Source of the DNA: Spartobacteria bacterium
GTDB lineage: Bacteria; Verrucomicrobiota; Kiritimatiellia; RZYC01
Length of the DNA: 32,685 nt
Direction of reading: 5' to 3'
Assembly: GCA_009930475.1 (NCBI GenBank)
Contig: RZYC01000046.1
Coordinates: forward strand, 1 to 32,685
The translations under genes were made by a program, and so were the position numbers. The notes under the pieces are model-generated. The model was not told the DNA's origin. It searched no databases and saw only the letters and a program-made list of their open reading frames with translations. Shown piece by piece: positions 25,672 to 32,685 of the stretch (its first letter is position 1; the number at the start of each line of letters is the position of its first letter).

Positions 25672-26525
25672 TGAAAACGCCGTTAGACATTGTCATTCTT
25701 TCCAGTCGACTGCCGGAAGATATATGGCTCATCAACAAGATTTCCGGCAGCTGTCACGTGCAAGGCATCGTGCTTCCCAACAACATCCGTTTCGGAGAAT
25801 TCAGCCTGTTCCGCGTGCTCCAAAAAACAATAAAACGATCGGGAATACGCGAGACCATAAACCAGTCCGCCATGTATCTCTACCGAAGATTATTCGAACA
25901 TCACGGAGATAACCGCGCCATGCGTCAACTTTTCGCCGATCACTCTTTCTGCTATATCGAAGACAAAACAGTAGAGATCCTTCGGGTAAATGATATTAAC
26001 GATGAAAAAGTGGTGGTATTTATCCTGCAAAAGCAACCCGACGTCATCGTCGCCAGCGGCACGTCCATCCTAAAGGCACCCATCCTCGAAGCCGGGAAAG
26101 GCCGTATCATCAACCTTCATCCCGGCTTGGCTCCGCAATACCGCGGCCGATACGGTTCCTACTGGCCCATCTACAATCATGAACCCGAATGTGTGGGCGT
26201 CACCATTCATACCGTGGATGCAGGGATCGATACCGGCGGCATTCTGGCCCAGGGTCTCGTTGAATATAACTGGAACGACTACGTCAAAACCATCACCTAC
26301 AAGCAACATGTACTGGGTGGCGAACTCATGCTCAAATGCGTCACTGATTTCGATGCCCTCCACAACCATGCCTATCACAAACCAAACTGCCCAAGCAAAA
26401 ACTACCGGGCCATGGGATTACGGCAATACCTTCAGGCCAGGCACTGGATCCATAAAAACCGCAGGGGACAAACCATCAATGCCGGCAAAATAACCCCCTG
26501 CATGAGCAAAAATATCAAAAAATAG
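25671..26525 (+). CDS. Formyltransferase-like protein (PurN/Fmt fold)
   Basis: The 284-residue protein has the formyl-transferase N-terminal fold in its second half: INLHPGLAPQYRGRY (147-161) with Asn148 and His150, and HTVDAGIDTGGIL (180-192) with Asp187, forming the Asn-His-Asp set used with 10-formyltetrahydrofolate. The first 120 residues are longer than in PurN and contain an extra helical insertion (about 45-110). It is neither PurN (length, order) nor Fmt (no C-terminal Fmt domain visible). I infer N-formylation of an amino sugar or lipid amine. It is the last gene of the five-gene run, overlapping the radical SAM gene by 1 base. Confidence 0.85.
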   Translation: MKTPLDIVILSSRLPEDIWLINKISGSCHVQGIVLPNNIRFGEFSLFRVLQKTIKRSGIRETINQSAMYLYRRLFEHHGDNRAMRQLFADHSFCYIEDKTVEILRVNDINDEKVVVFILQKQPDVIVASGTSILKAPILEAGKGRIINLHPGLAPQYRGRYGSYWPIYNHEPECVGVTIHTVDAGIDTGGILAQGLVEYNWNDYVKTITYKQHVLGGELMLKCVTDFDALHNHAYHKPNCPSKNYRAMGLRQYLQARHWIHKNRRGQTINAGKITPCMSKNIKK

Positions 26526-26526
26526 A

Positions 26527-26543
26527 GTTCCAATGATTGGAAC
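26527..26543. terminator. Hairpin after the formyltransferase gene
   Basis: GTTCCAA-TGA-TTGGAAC is a perfect 7-bp stem that begins 2 bases after the formyltransferase stop. On the plus strand no T-tract follows; on the minus strand TTTTTT follows after four bases, so it could stop transcripts coming from the AraC-type gene 140 bases away. It may be bidirectional. Confidence 0.45.
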
Positions 26544-26681
26544 AAAGAGGATACAGAACACCGGACAGCAACCATACGGACACAGCCTTTGCCGGCAATA
26601 TACTTGTGCTGAGCGCGTAACACATACAAACCTGAGCCGCCCCCACCTTTTTTGTGTGTAGGGATCATGTATGTCTCAAAC

Positions 26682-27482
26682 TCAATCCCTTTGGAAAAAA
26701 GGTTTTTTTACGCGCGACTGATTTTCAAGACAACGGCATTTATTGCGAAAAATCGTTGGCGAACACTTCATGTGCTTGCGAAACAGGCGGGCAAAATAAT
26801 TCTGATCGTCATATCCGCAGGACATGGCAATATCAGCAACATGGCGATCTGTTATCCGCAACTGACGCCGACTTTCACGAATACGCACATCCTGCAAATA
26901 TTGAAGCGCGGTATTACCTGCCTCACGGAACATGCGGTCCAGTTCTGTACGATGGATTTTCAATTCTCTGAAAAGCGAGTTGATGGTGTACTGCTGATCA
27001 CCATAATGAATATGCATAAGCCGTTTGGCTTGATGCATTATGGGCTCCATTGCCGACGTCTGAATGACTGTTGAAACATAATCTACGGCATCATAGGCAA
27101 TGGCGGCACATTGCGTGACATCAGCCTTTTTTTCCCGCCATTTTGCGTTCAATGCCTCAAACCATTCTTGTGAAATCGGGCCACCGTTAAAGACGCCGCT
27201 CCACAGCCCCTGTGTTCGGCACGTATTTTCGACATCATGCCCCTCGACAACAAACCAGCACAGGGAACATGTCGGAGAACAGCAGGTAAAAGTGAATTCC
27301 ATATCAGGGAACACAACACATATCTGACCTGCAACCAGTTTATACTGATCATCTTCAATCACTACATCGACGTCCCCTTCGCGACACCAAATAATGGCGG
27401 AATAACCCGTCGACACCGCCGTTGCCCCCAGCTGATCCTGTTGAAATTGCCCGCAACCAACATTCTGCAATGAAAAAAACAT
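26682..27482 (-). CDS. AraC-family transcriptional regulator
   Basis: The 266-residue protein has an N-terminal cupin-like sensing region (about 1-100) and a C-terminal AraC DNA-binding domain with two helix-turn-helix units (about 167-187 and 213-236; VADIAMSCGYDDQNYFARLFRKH is the family signature). The sensing part has eight cysteines among its first 90 residues, including CCSPTCSLC at 67-75, which is unusual and could bind metal or sense redox state. AGGAG lies 9 bases before the ATG. It lies directly downstream of the ABC importer genes on the same strand, 159 bases from the permease, so it probably regulates sugar uptake; this is inferred from position. Confidence 0.88.
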   Translation of the reverse strand: MFFSLQNVGCGQFQQDQLGATAVSTGYSAIIWCREGDVDVVIEDDQYKLVAGQICVVFPDMEFTFTCCSPTCSLCWFVVEGHDVENTCRTQGLWSGVFNGGPISQEWFEALNAKWREKKADVTQCAAIAYDAVDYVSTVIQTSAMEPIMHQAKRLMHIHYGDQQYTINSLFRELKIHRTELDRMFREAGNTALQYLQDVRIRESRRQLRITDRHVADIAMSCGYDDQNYFARLFRKHMKCSPTIFRNKCRCLENQSRVKKPFFQRD

Positions 27483-27627
27483 AATAACCTACTCCTGTTT
27501 TGGGTGATCTCTTTTCCCTCAAAACATACATCTCATCCACATTCGTACGTCCGCTCTATCCTATCCCACTGATGAAGATCGTTTCGCACTATAGCCATCT
27601 TTCTAATCATGTGCTAGATTAAACTTT

Positions 27628-27639
27628 GCATAATTATGC
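27628..27639. promoter_or_regulatory. Perfect 12-bp palindrome just after the permease stop
   Basis: GCATAATTATGC is perfectly self-complementary and lies 2 bases beyond the permease stop codon, 146 bases upstream of the AraC-type gene. There is no loop and no T-tract, so a protein-binding site is more likely than a terminator. A weaker inverted pair TAATC/GATTA (27604-27608, 27617-27621) lies close by. Confidence 0.35.
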
Positions 27640-27641
27640 CA

Positions 27642-29816
27642 TCATCCCTTGACCGATCCATCCGTCATACCCCGCACAAACAGTTTCATAGAGAAGGCAA
27701 ACAGCAGAATAACGGGAACGGCGGCCATCGCATATCCGGCCATCAGCGGACCCCATAATTTTATGTACTCTCCGGCCATGCGAATCAGCTGCACCATCAC
27801 CGGCAGTCGTGCATGATCACGCATCATGATCAGCGGTAGAACGAATTCATTCCAAGCGGTCATAAAATGCATCACTCCGACTGTTCCGAGAATGGGCCCG
27901 GCCAGCGGCAGCACGATCATGGACATCTGCCGAAAATGACTGGCTCCATCCATTTCGGCCGCTTCGTACAAGTCCATGGGAATATCTGCAATGAAATTGC
28001 GAAGCATAAAAATACCGAAAATCTGCCCCTGCGCCGCGCCGATGAGTATCAGGGCGGTCAAGGTGTTCAGGAGATTCATGTCGCGCATCAGTCGAAACAG
28101 GGGCACCAGATTGGCAATCATGGGCAGCATCATCAGTATCAAAATGGCATTCCACAGAAACCGGGAAAACGGCATACGCAGACGGGCAAAGAAGTAGGCG
28201 GCACTTAATGCAAAGAAGAGCATCAGCAACGTGGAACTGATCGACAGAAAGACACTATTGGCCAGCGTCGGTGTGATTTGCTCCCATGCCGCCGCCCAGT
28301 TTTCAGGGTGAAACGGGGCCGTTAGTGTGGATGGTGCCTGATAGAATTGAGCATTGGTCTTAAAGCTGACCACCATCATCAGATATAGCGGGAAAAAGGC
28401 GAAGGCCAGCACAAACCAGATGTATGCGTGACGCAGGAATATCAATACACCGGCCCGATATTTCCGTACACGACGCTGCCTCGGATTATTCAGTTTTAAA
28501 ATCTGGTTATCCAGTCGTATATCGCTTTTGGTTCGTTCACCTGACAAGCAGGATGGTTCACGTGATTCCGCTGAACGTTGGGGGACGGACCGGCGACGAA
28601 GGATCATTCCCCAGGGAATGGCGACCAACAAACAGCCAAAGGATATCAGTCGAATTAATTGCGGAAATTCCATCGCATATCCCCCGACACCCCAGCTGGA
28701 TAACCACACAGGAAACCATTGCGACGTCGAATGCGCCACAACATCTAACAGCGACAAATCCATAGACTGTCCCCAGAGAGCAGCAAAAGGCGCCAGACCG
28801 TTGAGCACCATCCCTGACACAAGAAAACACAAACGGATACGTCTGCGCGTATCCGGATTGTATTCCGACCACTCGCTGACCAGCGTGCTGATTTTCTGAA
28901 GCGACATGACCATCAGCATCAGCACAATTCCTACCGCGCAGGCATAGCCCATCTTCTGATCGATAAAGGCCTTACGCAGCATAAAAAGTGCCGGAACATC
29001 TACATTGCCGCCCGGACCGCCTTCCATCCCTGCCAGCGCAATAATCATTCCGGCATCGGTCAGTGTACCGATAATTACGAACACCAGCATGATGTAGATG
29101 GAACCCGTGATCAGCGGCAGTTCGATATGGGTGAATTTACTCAGCCAGGTCACGCCATCCATATCCCCTGCTTCGTACACATCTTTACTGATGCTCTGCA
29201 ATTTGGCCAGATGGGTGAGCACCGCCAGCGAACTAATCCATGGAAATCCCCAGATAATGCAGGCCGTCATAATTAGACGCGGATCCCCCAGCCAGGCAGC
29301 CGGTTCCTGTCCGGCAAATACATCGCCCCAACCCACATAGGGGGCAATGAAATTCAGAAAACCTTTTAAATGTAATGCGGCAATCGCCCCGTTCAAATAG
29401 CCATTGGTCGCTTCAAAGAAGAAGGAACGCCAGATCAGCGCCACAATCAACGGCGGAATCACCATGGGAATGACAAAGAGCAGGCGGTAAAAATACTGGA
29501 GCCGATCGCTTTTGCACCGATGTATGGCCACTGCAACGAACAGAGGCGGCACCATCTTGATGATGTTCCAGAAACCCAGAATAAACGCATTACGAAAAGA
29601 TCGCCAAAATTCGCTGGAGAAGAGCAAATCTTTGTAATTGGCCAGTCCCAGCGGCTCAGAAATATCCGCACCGTTCCATCGGAAAAAACTGTGAAAAATC
29701 CCGCTGGCAGCTGGATAATAAATAAACAGGGCAATGGTAATGAGCGTAGGGATAATGAACAGATAGATCTCCCAGTGATGCTTAACCTGATTCCAGCGAA
29801 TTTGTTTCGGTTCCAT
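27642..29816 (-). CDS. Fused MalF-MalG-like ABC sugar permease
   Basis: The 724-residue protein contains two complete CUT1-type permeases in one chain. The first half (about 1-320) is MalF/UgpA-like, with the EAA loop EAGDMDGVTWLSKFTHIELPLI. The second (about 455-724) is MalG/UgpE-like, with EAAEMDGASHFRQMSMIVLPLAGPI. Between them, about 320-450, is a linker with further hydrophobic segments (around 330-350, 368-385 and 405-425) and a charged stretch, which does not belong to either half. One frame covers the whole, so this is a true fusion and not a frameshift. It begins 5 bases after the binding-protein gene. No ATPase gene is nearby; a shared MsmK/MalK-like ATPase elsewhere is expected. 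Confidence 0.92.
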   Translation of the reverse strand: MEPKQIRWNQVKHHWEIYLFIIPTLITIALFIYYPAASGIFHSFFRWNGADISEPLGLANYKDLLFSSEFWRSFRNAFILGFWNIIKMVPPLFVAVAIHRCKSDRLQYFYRLLFVIPMVIPPLIVALIWRSFFFEATNGYLNGAIAALHLKGFLNFIAPYVGWGDVFAGQEPAAWLGDPRLIMTACIIWGFPWISSLAVLTHLAKLQSISKDVYEAGDMDGVTWLSKFTHIELPLITGSIYIMLVFVIIGTLTDAGMIIALAGMEGGPGGNVDVPALFMLRKAFIDQKMGYACAVGIVLMLMVMSLQKISTLVSEWSEYNPDTRRRIRLCFLVSGMVLNGLAPFAALWGQSMDLSLLDVVAHSTSQWFPVWLSSWGVGGYAMEFPQLIRLISFGCLLVAIPWGMILRRRSVPQRSAESREPSCLSGERTKSDIRLDNQILKLNNPRQRRVRKYRAGVLIFLRHAYIWFVLAFAFFPLYLMMVVSFKTNAQFYQAPSTLTAPFHPENWAAAWEQITPTLANSVFLSISSTLLMLFFALSAAYFFARLRMPFSRFLWNAILILMMLPMIANLVPLFRLMRDMNLLNTLTALILIGAAQGQIFGIFMLRNFIADIPMDLYEAAEMDGASHFRQMSMIVLPLAGPILGTVGVMHFMTAWNEFVLPLIMMRDHARLPVMVQLIRMAGEYIKLWGPLMAGYAMAAVPVILLFAFSMKLFVRGMTDGSVKG

Positions 29817-29821
29817 ATCGA

Positions 29822-31555
29822 TTACTCCATGCCCGTGATCGTGACGGCCTGTTTTTTCCGCAAGCGTTCTTTGACCCGTTCAATGACTTCGGGACTATAT
29901 TCATAGGGACCGGGAACCTGCTCCCCTACCCCGTATTCAACCAATCGCATCTGTTTGACATGCTGTATTTCCGGCAGTATCTGTCGGTCATTCAGCACGT
30001 TTAAATACCGAATCCATGCGCGATCCTCCGCCTGTTCGCCGGGATACAAGATCTCGGAGCGCAGTCCGGCCAGAAACTGTTCATTATTGACCATTCCCCG
30101 ACGCCAATCCTTCTGCTGTTCGAGATAATCCTTGCGTCCTTTATCAATATAAAATGATTCAAATGAGTCTGCCAGTTCTTCGTAGGAGATCAGTTTCACC
30201 TGATATAAGGCAAACTGACGAACCCATTGCAGCCAGGTTTCTCCACCCAGTCCCGCTGGATTGAAATTGCCGTAAATCCCGTTTAGATGGGGCTCAAATC
30301 CTTGGAGGAATCCCGGCATCTGCGTTTCGCGCACACTGGGAATCCATCCGATGATGTCATTCATCTTTTCGTTGTTTTTCAGCGACCCCATAAATTGCAG
30401 AAAATCATAGGCCACCTCCGGATGTTTACTGGTGCGCGTGATTCCAAAATGAAAACCGCCGCCAATGCGTTCGTAACTGGGTCCCTGTATCACCGATCCA
30501 TATTCAGGATGACTGGCCGTGGGCAGCGGATAATCCATCACCCCGACATCAAACTGTCCTTCGGCCTGCTCCAGCAAACTACGCGCATCCCAGGTACCAG
30601 TGGTCATAAATACGGATTTCTGCTGTGCAAAAAGGAAAACCGCTTCGTCGCGAGTCAATCCGGTATACCCCGTTTGAAAGAAATCGGTGATTTCACGAAA
30701 TACTTTATAGCGTGCACGAAGGGCCGGATGATCAAAGGATAACCGCCCTGTGGCGAATGCCGTATACTGCTCGCCATTGTCAACAAATCCGTCGCGATTG
30801 AAATCCGCCACATCTTTCACTGAATAGGTCAATGGATCGAACATAGGATATTCCCACATACCAATATGATATTTGGAACCGGCAATAGGAATATAATGCA
30901 TCCCTGCCTCATCTGTCGCCGCACGTATCTGCTCGCACACGTTAATAAAGTCACGGTAGGTTTCTGGTGCCCGGTCGAAACCTGTAATCTTCTTCAGCAA
31001 ATCTTTATTGTAAAAAATGCGGACACCGAATTGTGACAGCGGCACACTGACATATTGCTGCAATTCTTCGATATAATCGTTGCGCATGCCGTCCTTGAAG
31101 GTGAGTCGAAAAGGAACCCCCTCAAGCGACGTTCCGACATTATAGGGATTCTCTTGGTTAATCCATTCACTGATAGAAATGAAATAACGATTATAATACT
31201 GCACCCATAAATGATACGGCACGGCTCCAAGCTGGACTTCAATAATATCCGGTGCCGTCCCGCCCATGAGCTGGGTCGTCAGCCACTGGGGATAAATCAT
31301 GTCAGGAATCGCATCCTGCACAATACGCACTTCCGGCAGTCCTCGGGCCGCACGATCCGCGTTGTATAAAATCCCCATTTCGTTTACCGCTTCACGCACA
31401 CTGGCTTCCAGTTGCCAGTGCCCCACGCGCAATTCTATCGTGTCAGGGCCGCCTTCCTCAGCTCGATACATCAATATGGCACCCATCGACCACAAATAGA
31501 CCACAGCCATAGTCACATACGGGAAATATTTTTTGAGTTCGTACAACAGCTTCAT
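29822..31555 (-). CDS. Extracellular solute-binding protein, family 1, membrane-anchored with EF-hand loop
   Basis: A 577-residue sugar-type binding protein. The N-terminal helix (about 11-30) has no lipobox or clear cleavage site and probably anchors it. Then follows the family-1 fold: VGHWQ, GGTAPDIIEVQLG, FGVRIFYNKDLL (176-187), FMTTGTWDARSL, and a later GGGFHFGITRTSKHPEVAYDFLQFM block. Residues 251-262 form a perfect EF-hand-like loop DxNxDGxxDxxE, absent from ordinary members as far as I know. It is about 130 residues longer than MalE-type proteins, mostly at the C-terminus. Its start overlaps the upstream lipoprotein gene by 4 bases (ATGA). Confidence 0.9.
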   Translation of the reverse strand: MKLLYELKKYFPYVTMAVVYLWSMGAILMYRAEEGGPDTIELRVGHWQLEASVREAVNEMGILYNADRAARGLPEVRIVQDAIPDMIYPQWLTTQLMGGTAPDIIEVQLGAVPYHLWVQYYNRYFISISEWINQENPYNVGTSLEGVPFRLTFKDGMRNDYIEELQQYVSVPLSQFGVRIFYNKDLLKKITGFDRAPETYRDFINVCEQIRAATDEAGMHYIPIAGSKYHIGMWEYPMFDPLTYSVKDVADFNRDGFVDNGEQYTAFATGRLSFDHPALRARYKVFREITDFFQTGYTGLTRDEAVFLFAQQKSVFMTTGTWDARSLLEQAEGQFDVGVMDYPLPTASHPEYGSVIQGPSYERIGGGFHFGITRTSKHPEVAYDFLQFMGSLKNNEKMNDIIGWIPSVRETQMPGFLQGFEPHLNGIYGNFNPAGLGGETWLQWVRQFALYQVKLISYEELADSFESFYIDKGRKDYLEQQKDWRRGMVNNEQFLAGLRSEILYPGEQAEDRAWIRYLNVLNDRQILPEIQHVKQMRLVEYGVGEQVPGPYEYSPEVIERVKERLRKKQAVTITGME

Positions 31556-32445
31556 GATCCCTTCTCCATCTGGATATCATAGAGCAGCGAATCCTCCAGC
31601 TGATTCATACGGTCTATCGCCTGCTGAGCACCAAACACCCGAATATCCTGCGGATACTCCTCAATAATCCGCTGATAATACATCCGTGCAGTGTCAAAAT
31701 CTCCCGCCTCAAACTCAGCCACCACGGCGAGCTTCCAATATTTCGAGGACGAATCGTAGAATGGATTACCCTCTTCTTTTGGCAAGTGCTGCAATGCGGC
31801 CTCTTCTGCCGCCAATCGTTCCACTGGTAGATTAAGCTGTTCACAGCATGCCGCCTTGATGGCATAGGCCGCACTGATGTAGCGAGATTCCGGATTCAAT
31901 CGAACAAACGCATTCATCTCCTCCAACGCCTGCCTGGCTGTGTTATCCGTCATTTGAGCCACCAGAATGGACGCTTTATACAACGCAGCCTCCTGTGCCG
32001 CCGGATGTCCTGCATCCCGTTCTATAACTGACTCATATTCGGAGAGTAACAAAGGGTAGTCAGGTTCATCACCCGGTGCAGCAAGGTGATCCAACCGCAC
32101 CAATGCAAGTGCGCTCCATGGCGCAAACTCCGTTGTTCCGCCATGTCCCGTCACGTCCTGAAAATAGGTTCGCGCCAAGTCAGCATCATCACCGGGCCGG
32201 CGTAAACTCCATAGCATTCCCAGTGCATAAGCCGACTCCGCGCGTGCAGATTTATTGGATTCCCCTAATCCATATGCATCATCGAAATACACCTGTGCCT
32301 GATCATAATCACCCAGCCGATAGGATGCCCATCCCCTCGCCATCAGCTCTTTTGGCTCCACCAGCGACGTTTCCTCTACACAGCCGAACACACAAAGAAA
32401 TGCCAGCACACATAACCACTTCAACACAGAACACCATCGATTCAT
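31552..32445 (-). CDS. Lipoprotein with tetratricopeptide-like repeats
   Basis: Start at ATG 32445 is preferred over the GTG at 32457 because GGAG lies 7 bases upstream. The 297-residue precursor has a signal ending in a lipobox VFGC with Cys22, so it is lipidated by Lgt. The rest is helical repeats: ARGWASYRLGDYDQAQVYFDDAY, ARTYFQDV, KASILVAQMTDNTARQALEEMNAFVRLNPESRY and a final DFDTARMYYQRIIEEYPQD unit, which looks like a YfiO/BamD-type or TolA-binding TPR. First gene of the importer operon, it overlaps the binding-protein gene. It may hold the binding protein or other periplasmic partners; that is inference. Confidence 0.8.
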   Translation of the reverse strand: MNRWCSVLKWLCVLAFLCVFGCVEETSLVEPKELMARGWASYRLGDYDQAQVYFDDAYGLGESNKSARAESAYALGMLWSLRRPGDDADLARTYFQDVTGHGGTTEFAPWSALALVRLDHLAAPGDEPDYPLLLSEYESVIERDAGHPAAQEAALYKASILVAQMTDNTARQALEEMNAFVRLNPESRYISAAYAIKAACCEQLNLPVERLAAEEAALQHLPKEEGNPFYDSSSKYWKLAVVAEFEAGDFDTARMYYQRIIEEYPQDIRVFGAQQAIDRMNQLEDSLLYDIQMEKGS

Positions 32446-32463
32446 CACCCACTCCACACCAGT

Positions 32464-32507
32464 TGCTAAAACGGTTTATTACTTTGCACAATTAACGAGT
32501 TTTAGCA
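32464..32507. promoter_or_regulatory. Inverted repeat upstream of the importer operon
   Basis: TGCTAAAAC (32464-32472) and GTTTTAGCA (32499-32507) are perfect 9-bp inverted repeats, 26 bases apart, ending 19 bases upstream of the lipoprotein start. The interior has AAACGGTTT (32469-32477), which resembles operators of LacI-type repressors. It is a good candidate for operon control or a leader hairpin. Confidence 0.45.
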
Positions 32508-32584
32508 TCTCTTTTCCCTGATTATTTCCATCCAAAAATGTATTTACAGAGTAAAGTTGCGATGAATGAGTAAAGCATTCGTCT

Positions 32585-32685
32585 TTAGCACCAGTGCCCC
32601 AAATCGCGGATCGTATACATTTCACCCCACCCCCCTCGCATTTTGCGGGCCCCCGTTTTGCGGTTTATCCCGAAATACTCCGCAT
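32585..32685 (-). CDS. Second RAYT transposase, C-terminal part (runs off right edge)
   Basis: Translated on the minus strand, the last 32 codons give ...EYFGINRKTGARKMRGG... and end GHWC, with the stop at 32585-32587. They match the C-terminus of the transposase at 15819-16832 nearly residue for residue (YFGENRKTGARKVRGG... and ...TIRDLGNWC). The rest of the gene lies beyond the window. The match is at protein level, with clear divergence at the DNA level, so it is a homologue and not a recent copy. Confidence 0.85.
   Translation of the reverse strand, partial: AEYFGINRKTGARKMRGGWGEMYTIRDLGHWC

Noticed and set aside
27642-29816. Fused permease as a sequencing or frameshift artefact
   Set aside because: A single frame runs through both halves and a membrane-containing linker, with no stop or frame change.

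Overview
The window reads as a chromosomal segment from a Gram-negative bacterium, most likely of the PVC superphylum (Verrucomicrobiota, Kiritimatiellota or Lentisphaerota). This rests on three things: REP-type HUH transposases with a C-terminal tail I associate with that group, an exported protein ending in a pseudopilin-like domain with the CPAGG pattern common there, and Gram-negative envelope genes (a lipobox protein, lgt and an outer-membrane barrel ending in Phe). The assignment is from memory of protein features, not from a search.

Layout. 1-160: left edge with the 5' end of an IS3-type transposase gene and a GGGACA-rich repeat tract. 215-5311 (minus): phosphate island, DUF2490-like outer-membrane protein, then pstS-pstC-pstA-pstB. 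5466-9989 (minus): housekeeping run of a cysteine-less B12/radical-SAM-like protein, hpt, lgt, rluD and menG. 10132-12513: a divergent pair, a uridine-kinase-like protein and a Memo-AMMECR1 fusion. 12523-15811: nucleotide-sugar epimerase (minus), then gph and dbpA (plus). 15819-16832: REP-associated transposase (RAYT). 16945-19076: PhoB-like regulator and sensor kinase. 19139-20998 (minus): large exported protein with a pseudopilin-like end. 21270-26525 (plus): a tight five-gene pathway-like cluster of polysaccharide deacetylase, ATP-grasp ligase, phosphatidylserine decarboxylase, B12-binding radical SAM enzyme and formyltransferase. 26682-32445 (minus): sugar-type ABC importer operon (lipoprotein with helical repeats, solute-binding protein, single-chain MalF-MalG-like permease), followed by an AraC-type regulator. 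32585-32685: the 3' end of a second RAYT.

Main points. Direct CTAACA-type repeats with an 11-bp period, resembling a Pho box, lie at exactly the same distance upstream of pstS and of the outer-membrane protein gene, which argues that both are in one phosphate regulon. Both Pst permeases carry large insertions and no phoU follows pstB. The 21-26.5 kb cluster is the best candidate for an undescribed pathway: its gene ends overlap or nearly abut, and it combines lipid head-group, ligase, formyl-transfer and radical chemistry. The ABC importer is also unusual: both permease halves are fused, the binding protein is membrane-anchored with a perfect EF-hand loop, and there is no ATPase gene.

No stretch longer than 300 bases is without a gene; the longest gap is 20999-21269. 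I saw no tRNA, rRNA or CRISPR array.
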